Below, in pieces: positions 1 through 8,822 of a stretch of 29,364 nt of DNA (positions are counted from its first letter, which is position 1; every line of letters starts with the position of its first letter). The position numbers and the translations under genes are program-made. Location: the NCBI GenBank assembly GCA_947260045.1, contig CAMYOP010000001.1, forward strand, positions 1-29,364, given 5' to 3'. This DNA is from an uncultured Desulfobulbaceae bacterium. Lineage in GTDB: Bacteria > Desulfobacterota > Desulfobulbia > Desulfobulbales > Desulfobulbaceae. Under the pieces are notes generated by a model that saw nothing but the letters and a program-made list of their open reading frames with translations, did no database searches and was not told the origin of the DNA.

Positions 1-507
1 TACACGGCCGCCGGGACGAGCGGCGAAGACCGGGTAGGCGGCATTGGCCAAAACCGTGCCAGCGGTAACACAGCCAACTTTGTCGCCGGCAATGACGGGA
101 GTATGCGTTTTGACAATGGCAACATTCTCAGCACGGCGATTCCCACCGATGTATTTCTACGCTCGATGAGGTTGGATGCCGGAGCTGTTTCACAGTGGTA
201 CAACGGAGCGGTGGATTACTTGAATGACTCGACACCCAGTGGTGGCAGTATTCCGAATCCCACCTCGACGGACGATTTCTACATTGGGGATCTCCGTAGT
301 GTTACGCAGGACAGTAATACTCATCTAGTGGAGACGCTCGTCTACAACGCCGCGCTGAGCGATCTTCAAATCAACGGCGTCAACGAGTTTTTGCTAGCCA
401 ATGCACAAACGCAGCCATCTGCCGTTCCTGAGCCTTCCGGTTTCCTGCTAAGCACGCTGGGGGCCCTGGCCCTGGCATTGTTCTTATCCGGACGACGAGG
501 CTCGTAA
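1..507 (+). CDS. PEP-CTERM sorting-domain protein with LamG-like fold, 3' end only
   Basis: The frame is open from base 1, so the gene lacks its 5' end; the first internal ATG is at 103, but codons before it read on without a stop. The visible 168 residues look like the end of a concanavalin-A/LamG-like jelly-roll domain: a 'FYIGDLRS' strand and a 'VETLVYNAALSD' strand followed by a helix, as in extracellular LamG modules. The C-terminus is a classic PEP-CTERM signal: VPEPSG, then a hydrophobic segment (FLLSTLGALALALFL), then a basic tail (SGRRGS). In that family the signal directs processing by exosortase and surface or EPS attachment. Base composition is clearly GC-richer than everything downstream, and such proteins are common in Planctomycetes and Verrucomicrobia. 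Its neighbour mutS is truncated exactly where this gene stops, so I doubt it belongs to the same genome. Confidence 0.75.
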   Translation, partial: YTAAGTSGEDRVGGIGQNRASGNTANFVAGNDGSMRFDNGNILSTAIPTDVFLRSMRLDAGAVSQWYNGAVDYLNDSTPSGGSIPNPTSTDDFYIGDLRSVTQDSNTHLVETLVYNAALSDLQINGVNEFLLANAQTQPSAVPEPSGFLLSTLGALALALFLSGRRGS

Positions 508-520
508 CTCTCTCTTTACT
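505..520. other. Abrupt junction between GC-rich PEP-CTERM gene and truncated mutS
   Basis: The PEP-CTERM stop codon is TAA at 505-507. MutS-like sequence begins directly after it: codons from about 510 read SLLSVLDLTATPMGARLL, which corresponds to the conserved 'LASVLD.TVTPMGSR' segment at the start of the MutS core domain. Nothing recognisable as MutS lies upstream, and that frame hits a stop at 429-431. Base composition drops sharply at the same point. The simplest reading is a contig misassembly; a real recombination junction is the alternative. Confidence 0.7.
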
Positions 521-548
521 TTCCGTTCTTGATCTCACCGCCACCCCC

Positions 549-2267
549 ATGGGTGCTCGATTACTCAAAAAACGTCTCCTTTTTCCCCTGCGTGATAAAA
601 ACCAAATCCAGGCACGCTTAAACTCTGTGGAATCCTTCCTGGCATTTCCTGGACAACGCAAAGATCTTCAGGATGCACTTGATCGAGTTTACGACCTGGA
701 AAGGCTTTGCAGTCGTGTAGTTTTAGGACTTGGCAATGCCAGAGACATGGCGGCCATGAAAGTTTCCCTGGGTCAACTACCTGCAATTAAAGATTTAATT
801 ACAGCATTCTCAACTCCTGATCTTTTGCAGGATATCAACGACAAGCTCGATACCCTTGACGATCTTTACCAGCTCATAAACGAGGCAATCCGTGATGATG
901 CTCCTGTTACCCTTCGCGAAGGAAATTTGATCTGTGAGGGATATAATAAGAAATTAGACGAGCTGACCACACTTGAACGAGATGGCAAACAATTGATCTT
1001 AGCACTTGAAGAAAAAGAAAAAGCAACAAGCAATATTGCAAAGCTCAAAGTCGGTTACAATAAAATTTTTGGTTATTATTTTGAAATCAGTCGGGCACAA
1101 GCCGCCTCTGTGCCCGACTATTTTATCAGAAAGCAGACCCTGGTAAATGCAGAGCGTTTCATCACTCCAGAACTTAAAGAACTTGAAACCAAAATATCTT
1201 CTGCCTGGGATGAGCGATTAAGCCTTGAATACGATTTGTTCATCGACATAAGAAACCGTATCAGTGCTCAGAGTACTCGTATACTTGACACAGCGCATCA
1301 AATAGCCCGTTTAGATTTTTTAGTGAGTCTGGCCGAAGCTGCCTCCAAGTATCATTACCTAAAACCAAAAATCACCCAGGATAATATCATAACAATCATT
1401 GAGGGAAGACATCCTGTCATTGAACAATCCCTTGAACCTGGTCGATTTGTGCCAAACGATGTTCACCTGAACCAGCAGGACCATGAACTACTCATTATCA
1501 CAGGTCCCAACATGGCTGGAAAATCAACTGTTCTTCGGCAAACAGCGCTTATAGTTCTCATGGCCCATATTGGTAGTTTCGTCCCTGTTGAATCAGCTGA
1601 TATATGCCTGGTGGATAGAATCTTCACCCGTGTCGGTGCCATGGATGATTTGCGCAGAGGACAATCCACATTCATGGTTGAAATGAATGAAACAGCCAAT
1701 ATACTCAATAATGCAACTGAAAATAGCCTGGTAATCTTAGATGAAATTGGCCGCGGAACTTCAACCTATGATGGGCTTTCTATTGCCTGGGCAGTTGCTG
1801 AAAACCTGGTTGAAAAAAATGACAAAGGAGTCAAAACTCTTTTTGCAACGCATTACCATGAGCTGACTGATCTTGCCTTAACCCATAACAGAATTAAAAA
1901 TTATTCCATTGCCGTTCGTGAATGGAACGACAGTATCATTTTTCTTCATAAGCTTATTAAAGGTGCGACCAACCGAAGCTATGGAATTCAAGTAGCAGGA
2001 CTGGCTGGAGTTCCTGACATAGTAATACAAAGGGCCCATGAAATTCTTCGCAATATCGAAAACAAAGAATATAATCAAGACGGGCGACCAAATCTCGCTG
2101 TTTCCAAAAAGAATACTGAAAAAACAAATACCCCCCATCAAATACCTCTATTTCCACCAAAGGAAGACCCACTCAGAAAGCTCTTGGAAACCTACAAACC
2201 TGAAGAAACAACTCCTCTTGATGCCCTCCAAATTTTATATAAGGCTCATGAGCTTTTGAAACAGTGA
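549..2267 (+). CDS. mutS: DNA mismatch repair protein MutS, 5'-truncated (core, clamp and ATPase domains)
   Basis: MutS recognises mismatches and couples ATP binding to recruitment of MutL. The 572 residues from the first ATG correspond to the C-terminal two thirds of a normal protein of about 860-880 residues. The ATG at 549 is only the internal Met of the conserved TPMG motif, and homology extends back to about 510. Visible are the lever/clamp region (KVGYNKIFGYYFEISRA, near residues 167-183), the Walker A motif GPNMAGKST (residues 319-327), Walker B LVILDEIGRG (about 394-403) with D398 and E399, and the FATHYHEL signature. The mismatch-binding domain I with its Phe-X-Glu wedge and the connector domain are absent because the gene is cut at the junction near 510. 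No promoter or ribosome site precedes the ATG. In the source genome mutS is presumably intact; here it is a fragment. Confidence 0.93.
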   Translation: MGARLLKKRLLFPLRDKNQIQARLNSVESFLAFPGQRKDLQDALDRVYDLERLCSRVVLGLGNARDMAAMKVSLGQLPAIKDLITAFSTPDLLQDINDKLDTLDDLYQLINEAIRDDAPVTLREGNLICEGYNKKLDELTTLERDGKQLILALEEKEKATSNIAKLKVGYNKIFGYYFEISRAQAASVPDYFIRKQTLVNAERFITPELKELETKISSAWDERLSLEYDLFIDIRNRISAQSTRILDTAHQIARLDFLVSLAEAASKYHYLKPKITQDNIITIIEGRHPVIEQSLEPGRFVPNDVHLNQQDHELLIITGPNMAGKSTVLRQTALIVLMAHIGSFVPVESADICLVDRIFTRVGAMDDLRRGQSTFMVEMNETANILNNATENSLVILDEIGRGTSTYDGLSIAWAVAENLVEKNDKGVKTLFATHYHELTDLALTHNRIKNYSIAVREWNDSIIFLHKLIKGATNRSYGIQVAGLAGVPDIVIQRAHEILRNIENKEYNQDGRPNLAVSKKNTEKTNTPHQIPLFPPKEDPLRKLLETYKPEETTPLDALQILYKAHELLKQ

Positions 2268-2440
2268 AAACATCGAATCATTCTCCTAAACATATGATGA
2301 AATACTTTTACGAATAGCCTAAGATGCAGTATATTTTCATAAGATTACTTATTACTCTGATTTTAAAATAACTGATAATCGTTACTCTTTTCAGCATTAT
2401 GCTGTCTAATTCATTCTAAGGGTAAGCGGATCCAACATAC

Positions 2441-4375
2441 ATGCTACTTTTCTTCAAATATTTTAAATGCTTGCCCGCACGCCTGCATATGCTGAGTAGA
2501 TACCTGCTGTTTTTTCTCTTTCTCCTGGCACCATTTAGCTCCCATGGCGCAGATCAGTCAACTAACAAAGAAAATAGTGATTCTTCTGTTTATGCTGACC
2601 AGTATAAAGTTGCAAAAAATTATTATTATAAACTTGAACGGGAACCAGAACTGGGTGGTGATCGTAAAAAGTGGTTAAACGGAGTTCGAAACTTTCGGAA
2701 AATCTATCTCCTTGACCCCAAAAGCGAGATTGCCCCCTCCTGTCTTTTCATGATGGGTAAGCTTCACCAGAGAATGAAAGAGCGCTTTCAGCAAGTGATA
2801 GATGGCGAGGAGGCTATTAACTATTACAAAGATGTGGCACGGTTATTCCCTAAAAGTAACCTGGCTGATGATGCGCTGTTGAAAACAGCTGAAATGTACC
2901 TTTACACAGAAAAGAATCACAAAAAGGCTGCAACTACCCTTGAGAAAATCATCAATCTCTACCCTGAGGGAGACAAGCATACCGAGGCGGTTAATCGACT
3001 TAACGACCTACTACAGAAACACGAAGATATAACTACTGGCAAGAACTCTGCAAACAAAGCTGTTCCACGCAATCTCGTGAACGTTCTTCCTGTAAAATAC
3101 TGGTCATCTGACGAGTATACACGCATCGTCATTCGTGCATCCCAACCCGTAGGTTATACGCCTCATCTTCTCGAAAAAAATTCCGATCTCCCCAGAAGAC
3201 TCTATATTGATTTTGATCAGAGCTATATTCCCCCTAAATTCAGATCTCCCATTCCAATACAGGATGGCCTCTTAAAACAGGTTCGAACTGGCCAGTTTAA
3301 CCCCACCACGGTAAGAGTGGTGCTCGATATTGAAACCATTTCTGATTATAAAGTTTTCAACCTCAATGATCCCTTTCGGGTTGTTGTAGATGTTCATGGT
3401 CAAAACAAAAATTCAGCGCACAAAACTGTCAAAAAACAGGTAGCAGCACAACCCAAAAAAAGACCAATAAGCAAAACAGGTAAAGTTCAAAAAGCTCTCC
3501 AGCCTGCTCCTGAGAAGACTGTTGCGTCTACGGCCACACCTCCTAAGCCGACACAGGCAGAACTTAAACCAGTTGAAAAGAAAGATATTATTGTAAATCT
3601 TAAGGATATAAAAAAAATAAAACCTGAGGCTCAGTTAAATACTGATCAACAGGACAATATGAACTTATCCCTTGCTCAGCAACTCGGGCTTGGTGTCAAA
3701 AAAATAGTGATTGATCCTGGACATGGAGGCAAAGACCCAGGTGCAATGGCCTTTGGTCTGAAGGAAAAAAATATTGTGTTGTCGGTTGCCCAAAACGCTG
3801 CAGAGACCCTGCGAAATCAATACGGGTATGAAGTAGTTCTGACCAGAACCCGTGACACCTACCTGCCTCTTGAGGAACGTACTGCTATTGCCAATACAGA
3901 AAAGGCTGACCTCTTTGTCTCAATACATGTCAATGCCCATCCTTCCAAGTCAGTTAAAGGGATTGAAACATTCTATCTCAATTTAGCCACCAACGCTGAA
4001 GCCATGCGTGTAGCCGCCCTTGAAAATGCGACATCAACCCATAATATCAGTGATTTGCAAGATATTTTATCAGACCTGATGCAAAACTCTAAAATTGAGG
4101 AATCTTCCAGGCTTGCAGAGTATGTGCATGGAAGTATTGTCAGTGGTCTTGAAGGGACGTATAAGGTGAAAAATCTTGGTGTAAAGCAGGCTCCTTTTTA
4201 TGTATTGATAGGTGCCCAGATGCCTGCCGTGCTTGCTGAAATATCTTTTATAACAAATCCTAGAGAATCAGAACTGCTCCGTAAACCTGAATACCTCAAT
4301 AAAGTCGGTGAACAGATTGCCGATGGTATCAGGGGATATGTCGAGCACCATACTACTGCTGCAATCAAGCGCTAA
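2441..4375 (+). CDS. Secreted N-acetylmuramoyl-L-alanine amidase (TPR-AMIN-Amidase_3, AmiC-like)
   Basis: This zinc amidase cleaves the amide bond between MurNAc and the stem peptide, acting in the periplasm during daughter-cell separation or wall turnover. The 644 residues hold an N-terminal signal/anchor (hydrophobic LLFFLFLLAPF, cleavage plausible after SHGA), a helical TPR/YbgF-like region (about 45-195), an AMIN domain (about 211-318) that in AmiC localises the enzyme to the septum, a Lys/Pro-rich linker (about 320-400), and an Amidase_3 domain (about 420-637). Expected zinc ligands are H428 (in DPGHGG), E442 (in LKEKN) and H496 (in SIHVNA); the catalytic Glu is E600 (in LAEISFITN). The ATG at 2441 has only a weak, distant purine run (AAGGG about 17 nt upstream). 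Met17 at 2489 would give a more compact signal peptide but lacks any ribosome site, so I keep 2441. The TPR module is an addition relative to E. coli AmiC. Confidence 0.9.
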   Translation: MLLFFKYFKCLPARLHMLSRYLLFFLFLLAPFSSHGADQSTNKENSDSSVYADQYKVAKNYYYKLEREPELGGDRKKWLNGVRNFRKIYLLDPKSEIAPSCLFMMGKLHQRMKERFQQVIDGEEAINYYKDVARLFPKSNLADDALLKTAEMYLYTEKNHKKAATTLEKIINLYPEGDKHTEAVNRLNDLLQKHEDITTGKNSANKAVPRNLVNVLPVKYWSSDEYTRIVIRASQPVGYTPHLLEKNSDLPRRLYIDFDQSYIPPKFRSPIPIQDGLLKQVRTGQFNPTTVRVVLDIETISDYKVFNLNDPFRVVVDVHGQNKNSAHKTVKKQVAAQPKKRPISKTGKVQKALQPAPEKTVASTATPPKPTQAELKPVEKKDIIVNLKDIKKIKPEAQLNTDQQDNMNLSLAQQLGLGVKKIVIDPGHGGKDPGAMAFGLKEKNIVLSVAQNAAETLRNQYGYEVVLTRTRDTYLPLEERTAIANTEKADLFVSIHVNAHPSKSVKGIETFYLNLATNAEAMRVAALENATSTHNISDLQDILSDLMQNSKIEESSRLAEYVHGSIVSGLEGTYKVKNLGVKQAPFYVLIGAQMPAVLAEISFITNPRESELLRKPEYLNKVGEQIADGIRGYVEHHTTAAIKR

Positions 4376-4377
4376 AA

Positions 4378-4416
4378 AAAAGGTCCCGAAACATTCTTCA
4401 TGTTACGAGACCTTTT
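4378..4416. terminator. Bidirectional rho-independent terminator between convergent genes
   Basis: AAAAGGTC at 4378-4385 pairs perfectly with GACCTTTT at 4409-4416. The stem is extended inward by further pairs with two mismatches, around an ATTCTTCAT loop. There is an A-run on the left and a T-run on the right, so it can stop transcription from both the amidase gene (+) and the GltA-like gene (-) that converge here. Confidence 0.8.
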
Positions 4417-4438
4417 CTTATTTACTGATTAATTCTTT

Positions 4439-5857
4439 CTACCAATCAACCATATAGCATGGATACTGCCTTTCTTCCTTAATATCAAGACCTTGCAGGT
4501 AGCGATCAATGGACTCTGCTGCCACTTTTCCCTGATAAACAGCTTTTGCAACGGTCTGAGGCCCAAGGACATTATCACCACCAGCAAATATCCATTCAAC
4601 ACTGGTTTGCAGGGTTATTGGATCAACATCATATGTACCCCAGCTGGTCTTTTCAAACTCAACACCCTTATCAACGGTGTGATTGACCTGCTGACTGATA
4701 GCTGGAATTATGGCGTCTGCCTCTATAATGAAATTGGAACCATTTTTCGGCACAGGTCGCCTTCTACCTGATTCATCAGGAGGCCCAAGCTCCATTTTAA
4801 TGCACTCAACGCCAGTGAGTTTGCCATTTTCAGAGTGTACTTTAACAGGTGCAGCTAACATTTCAATTTTAACACCCTCTTCTTCCAAATGATGAATTTC
4901 AATTTTAGAGGCAGGCATTTCATCTTTTGTCCTTCTGTAGAGAATAAAGACTTGATCTGAGCCTTTTCGCAATGCCGTCCTGGCAACATCTATGGCGACG
5001 TTTCCGCCCCCAACCACAACAACTTTTCTGCCGATGTTAATATCCTCACCTGTTAAAACTTTCCGGAGATAGTCAACACCATGGAGAACACCTTCTGTCT
5101 CCATTTCGCCATCTATGCCAAGTTTTCTACTATCATGGGCGCCAACACCAACAAAAACAGCACCATAGCCATCTTCACGTAATTGTTCCAAGGATTTCTC
5201 CTTGCCAATCTCTGTACCGAAAATAATTTCAACGCCACAATTTTTTAAGGCATAAAGTTCAGCACCAATTATATCTCTAGGCAGGCGATAGTGAGGAATA
5301 CCTACTGATAACATGCCGCCAAAAACGGGTAATTTTTCAAAGATGGTACATTTATACCCCCTTCGAGAGAGATAAAAGGCAACTGAAATACCTGCAGGCC
5401 CTGAACCAACGATGGCAACTTTTTTTCCATTTGGAAGAGCACAATCAAGGGCCATACTTTTCTTGTTCGCTACCATCCAATCGGTAAGAAAACGTTCTAA
5501 CATGCCAATGGAAACAGGGTCTCCTTTTTTGCCACGAACGCAAGATCCTTCACATTGGAATTCATGGGGACACACTCTTCCGCATACAGCTGGCATTGTA
5601 TTGGTTTCCCGATCTTTCCAATACGCTTCTTCAAATTTACCTTCACGGATCAGGCGTATAAATTCAGGTATATCATTTTTTATAGGACATCCTGTACGAC
5701 AAGGTTCTTTTTTACACTGCAGGCATCTATTAGCCTCACGAATGGCGGTTTCCTCATCAAATCCAAAAGTTACTTCCTTGAAATTTGTAATACGTTCTGC
5801 TGGAGCTAACTCTTTGGGTTCCTGCCGAGGAATGGCAAGTCTTTCTTTAGGTTTCAT
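4439..5857 (-). CDS. gltA: GltA/NfnB-family NADPH-dependent FeS flavoprotein (glutamate synthase small-chain type)
   Basis: The family moves electrons between NAD(P)H, FAD and N-terminal [4Fe-4S] clusters, either in glutamate synthase or in ferredoxin:NADP+ transhydrogenases (NfnAB). The 472 residues show two cysteine clusters (C45, C48, C53, C57 and C92, C96, C102, C106), an FAD-binding GSGPAG (151-156) and a second dinucleotide motif GGGNVA (283-288) followed by the 'YRRTKDEMPAS' signature. I start at the ATG at 5857, because AGAGGAGG sits 4-5 nt before it. A GTG at 5872 in the same frame would place the ribosome site inside the coding region. No partner subunit (glutamate synthase large chain, or an NfnA ferredoxin reductase) lies beside it, so it appears monocistronic. 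That fits the homotetrameric GltA annotation, although the true in vivo acceptor is not visible from sequence. Confidence 0.85.
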   Translation of the reverse strand: MKPKERLAIPRQEPKELAPAERITNFKEVTFGFDEETAIREANRCLQCKKEPCRTGCPIKNDIPEFIRLIREGKFEEAYWKDRETNTMPAVCGRVCPHEFQCEGSCVRGKKGDPVSIGMLERFLTDWMVANKKSMALDCALPNGKKVAIVGSGPAGISVAFYLSRRGYKCTIFEKLPVFGGMLSVGIPHYRLPRDIIGAELYALKNCGVEIIFGTEIGKEKSLEQLREDGYGAVFVGVGAHDSRKLGIDGEMETEGVLHGVDYLRKVLTGEDINIGRKVVVVGGGNVAIDVARTALRKGSDQVFILYRRTKDEMPASKIEIHHLEEEGVKIEMLAAPVKVHSENGKLTGVECIKMELGPPDESGRRRPVPKNGSNFIIEADAIIPAISQQVNHTVDKGVEFEKTSWGTYDVDPITLQTSVEWIFAGGDNVLGPQTVAKAVYQGKVAAESIDRYLQGLDIKEERQYPCYMVDW

Positions 5858-5901
5858 GATTCCTCCTCTCACATATTCTCAACCTTGGACACAACCGGAC
5901 A

Positions 5902-5930
5902 AGATTAGCAAAAATTGCCCAATATGACAA
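5902..5930 (-). promoter_or_regulatory. Possible sigma70-type promoter of the gltA-like gene
   Basis: Read on the minus strand, TTGTCA (complement of 5925-5930) is followed after 17 nt by TAATCT (complement of 5902-5907). The -35 matches five of six consensus bases; the -10 is weak. It lies about 45 nt before the start codon in the only gap upstream of this gene. Confidence 0.35.
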
Positions 5931-5954
5931 GTTTGCACATTAAAAAGAATGATC

Positions 5955-5983
5955 AAAAAAAAAGGCCGCCCAAATGGGCGGCC
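5955..5983 (-). terminator. Strong rho-independent terminator of the atp operon
   Basis: A perfect 8-bp GC stem (GGCCGCCC at 5964-5971, GGGCGGCC at 5976-5983) has an AAAT loop on the plus strand. The A-run at 5955-5963 becomes a nine-base U tract on the minus-strand transcript. It lies about 25 nt past the atpC stop. Confidence 0.93.
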
Positions 5984-6007
5984 TAATTAAACAAATTTTG
6001 CTAAATA

Positions 6008-6424
6008 TTAGCTACGAGATCTTTCTGCAGCCTGTAGTCGTGCTAAAGCACGTTGAAGAGCAGCTTCAGCGCGAGTGAGGTTCATTTTCTCTGCTTTTTG
6101 CATGGCTTGAGCCAATCTTTTTTCAGCTCTTTCCTTTGCCTGCATTGCACGATCGACATCGATATCGTGTCCATATTCAGCACTTTCAACTAAAAAAGTG
6201 ATTTTATTATTGGATACTTCAGAAAAACCACCGCTTATCATAAGGTATTTGGTCTGTTTATCTTTTTTGAAGCTCAGGGTGCCGGTTTTTATTGTGCTTA
6301 AAAAAGGCGCATGGTTTGCAAGTACGCCAAATTCACCACCATGACCTGGAGCAGTAACAATGTCAACTTCATCACTGATAACTGGCCCTGTAGGAGTTAC
6401 AACTTCGAGATGAATCTGTGCCAT
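6008..6424 (-). CDS. atpC: ATP synthase F1 epsilon subunit
   Basis: Epsilon is part of the F1 central stalk; it couples gamma rotation to the c-ring and can inhibit ATP hydrolysis. The 138 residues have the N-terminal beta-sandwich (LEVVTPTGPVISDEVDIVTAPG, then GEFGVLANHAPF) and a C-terminal helical hairpin rich in Ala, Arg and Glu (about residues 88-138), so it is full length. It is the last gene of the operon, 32 nt after atpD, with AGG about 9 nt before the ATG, and is followed by the strong terminator. Confidence 0.96.
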   Translation of the reverse strand: MAQIHLEVVTPTGPVISDEVDIVTAPGHGGEFGVLANHAPFLSTIKTGTLSFKKDKQTKYLMISGGFSEVSNNKITFLVESAEYGHDIDVDRAMQAKERAEKRLAQAMQKAEKMNLTRAEAALQRALARLQAAERSRS

Positions 6425-6456
6425 GAGTAAAACCTCGGTTATTCTTTTGGGCTTTA

Positions 6457-7878
6457 TTAAGCCTCAGCTTTTTCACTTGCTGCTTTTTCAACCGCTTCTT
6501 CAATTGTTCCAACCATGTAAAAGGCTGTCTCAGGAAGATCATCATGTTTGCCTTCAAGAATTTCTTTGAAGCCTTTAACAGTATCTTCAACTTTGACATA
6601 TTTACCATCCATGCCAGTAAATACTTCAGCGACAAAGAACGGTTGAGAGAGAAAACGTTGGACCTTACGAGCACGGTTAACAGTCTGCTGATCTTCTTCA
6701 GAAAGCTCATCCATACCAAGAATTGCTATAATATCCTGTAGATCCTTATACTTCTGAAGAGCCACCTGGACACCACGTGCTGTCTTGTAATGTTCTTCAC
6801 CAACAACATTTGGATCAAGAATACGGGAAGTGGAGTCAAGCGGATCAACAGCTGGATAAATACCGAGCTGAGAAATCTGCCTGGAAAGAACAACTGTTCC
6901 GTCAAGATGGGCAAAGGTGGTAGCAGGCGCAGGATCGGTCAAGTCATCAGCAGGTACATAAACACACTGTACAGCTGTAATAGAGCCTTTAGTCGTTGAT
7001 GTAATTCGTTCCTGTAGAGCGCCAAGATCTGTTGCCAAGGTTGGCTGATAACCAACAGCTGAAGGAATACGTCCAAGAAGTGCGGATACCTCAGAACCGG
7101 CCTGGGTAAAGCGAAAGATGTTATCTACAAAAAACAGAACATCCTGTCCTTCTTCATCACGAAAATACTCAGCTGCTGTCAGACCTGTTAGAGCAACACG
7201 AGAACGAGCTCCCGGAGGTTCTGTCATCTGTCCATAAACAAGAGCGGCTTTTGGAAGTACGCCAGACTCTTTCATTTCCATGTAAAGATCGTTTCCTTCA
7301 CGAGTACGCTCACCTACACCGCAAAAGACGGAAATACCACCATGCTGCATGGCGATATTGTTAACCATTTCCATCATGATAACTGTCTTACCACAACCAG
7401 CACCACCAAATAATCCCATTTTACCACCACGTGGGAACGGAACCAGCAGGTCAATAACCTTGATGCCAGTTTCCAGTACGTTTACCTCAGTGTCCTGTTC
7501 GGTAAATTCTGGAGCAGATCGATGGATAGGCATGGTTTTACTGGCGTCGATATCACCCAAGCCATCAACAGGTCGTCCTACAACATTCATGATACGGCCA
7601 AGTGCAGGAGCACCAACAGGGATGGTTATAGGCAAACCTGTATCTGTGGCAGGCATTCCCCTGACAAGACCATCGGTCTGATCCATAGCAACCGCACGAA
7701 TTACGTTATCCCCAAGATGCTGAGCAACCTCAACAACCAAGTTTCCTTCTGTATCGTCAATTGCCGGATTGCTTATAGTCAAAGCATTCATAATATCCGG
7801 AAGATCGCCAGGTTCAAACTCAACATCTACAACTGGTCCAATAACCTGTATAATTTTACCAACTCGTGAATCACCCAT
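6457..7878 (-). CDS. atpD: ATP synthase F1 beta subunit (catalytic)
   Basis: Beta carries the catalytic nucleotide site of F1. The 473 residues match the family length. The P-loop is GGAGCGKT at 158-165; Cys replaces the Val most often found at its fifth position, a conservative change outside the key Lys/Thr. The catalytic Glu lies in GERTREG (about 187-193), and the ALLGRIPSAVGYQPTLA segment of the beta signature is intact. A good AGGAGG lies about 10 nt before the ATG at 7878. It sits between atpG and atpC, the standard order. Confidence 0.98.
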   Translation of the reverse strand: MGDSRVGKIIQVIGPVVDVEFEPGDLPDIMNALTISNPAIDDTEGNLVVEVAQHLGDNVIRAVAMDQTDGLVRGMPATDTGLPITIPVGAPALGRIMNVVGRPVDGLGDIDASKTMPIHRSAPEFTEQDTEVNVLETGIKVIDLLVPFPRGGKMGLFGGAGCGKTVIMMEMVNNIAMQHGGISVFCGVGERTREGNDLYMEMKESGVLPKAALVYGQMTEPPGARSRVALTGLTAAEYFRDEEGQDVLFFVDNIFRFTQAGSEVSALLGRIPSAVGYQPTLATDLGALQERITSTTKGSITAVQCVYVPADDLTDPAPATTFAHLDGTVVLSRQISQLGIYPAVDPLDSTSRILDPNVVGEEHYKTARGVQVALQKYKDLQDIIAILGMDELSEEDQQTVNRARKVQRFLSQPFFVAEVFTGMDGKYVKVEDTVKGFKEILEGKHDDLPETAFYMVGTIEEAVEKAASEKAEA

Positions 7879-7922
7879 TTCTAATGGCCTCCTCTATCAG
7901 ATGAAGTACACACTGTACCAAA

Positions 7923-8804
7923 TTATCCTTTTAACGCTTCTGCACCACCGACAATGTCCATCAAATCACCAGTAATTGCTGCCTGCCGTGCTTTGTTATA
8001 AAGCAGAGTCAGTTCACTGATCATATCCTTACAGGCGTTCGTTGCGTTATCCATGGCTGTCATTCGTGCTGCATGCTCACTAGCACCAACCTCAAGCATT
8101 GCATGATAAACCTGAACATTCAGGTACAATGGAAGTAACACTTCCATGATCTCGCCTGGTTCTGGTTCATAAATATATGCTCCGGTAATTTCATCACTAC
8201 TACTAGCGTCAGATCCATCGCTTTCGATAGGTTTAATAGGAAGTAATTCTTCTATTGCCGGTTTTTGAACAGCAACTGAGTGAAACTTACCATATACCAA
8301 ATCTACTTGATCACTTTCTCCAGCAGTGAAATTTGCTGAAACATTATGTGATATTTCCCGAGCATTAAACATCTGGAAAGTACCCATGATATCTATGTAG
8401 GCTGCTCTGACTTTACCGGTTTTCCTAAAGATTTGATTACATTTCTTACCAACACATACAAAGCTTACTTTTTTCCCTTCAGCTTCATATTTGCGCATAA
8501 GTTTTTCTGCAGCAGTAATAATATTTGTATTAAAACTACCGCAAAGTCCACGATCAGATGTAACAACCACTATTTCAACCGTAGAGACATCACGGATTTC
8601 CATGAGTGGGAGATTACCACCTTCTGTTCCGCCTGAGAGATTTCCCATTGCCGCAGTAAATTTCTCAGTATAGGGCCTGAAAGCTTCCATCTTCTCTTGG
8701 GCGCCTCGCAGCTTAGCAGAAGCAACCATATTCATGGCTTGGGTGATCTGTGAAGTTTTAGATACACCCTCTATTTTTGTTTTGACATCCTTTAATCCAG
8801 GCAT
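7923..8804 (-). CDS. atpG: ATP synthase F1 gamma subunit
   Basis: Gamma is the rotating shaft inside the alpha3beta3 hexamer. The 293 residues begin with the conserved helix (KIEGVSKTSQITQAMNMVASAKL), contain the DRGLCGSFN segment (about 85-93) and end with the long C-terminal helix (ATNACKDMISELTLLYNKARQAAIT). An acidic/serine insert near residues 190-205 (SDGSDASSSDE) is slightly unusual but sits in the variable Rossmann-like domain. AAAAGGA lies about 9 nt before the ATG. Confidence 0.97.
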   Translation of the reverse strand: MPGLKDVKTKIEGVSKTSQITQAMNMVASAKLRGAQEKMEAFRPYTEKFTAAMGNLSGGTEGGNLPLMEIRDVSTVEIVVVTSDRGLCGSFNTNIITAAEKLMRKYEAEGKKVSFVCVGKKCNQIFRKTGKVRAAYIDIMGTFQMFNAREISHNVSANFTAGESDQVDLVYGKFHSVAVQKPAIEELLPIKPIESDGSDASSSDEITGAYIYEPEPGEIMEVLLPLYLNVQVYHAMLEVGASEHAARMTAMDNATNACKDMISELTLLYNKARQAAITGDLMDIVGGAEALKG

Positions 8805-8822
8805 GGGAAAATATCCTTTTGC

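Noticed and set aside
505..549. Mobile element or prophage integration as the cause of the mutS truncation
   Set aside because: No transposase, integrase, terminal inverted repeat or target-site duplication is visible near the join.
4439..5857. NfnAB electron-bifurcating transhydrogenase operon
   Set aside because: The protein resembles NfnB, but no NfnA-like ferredoxin reductase gene is adjacent: the neighbours are a terminator and atpC on one side and a convergent amidase on the other.
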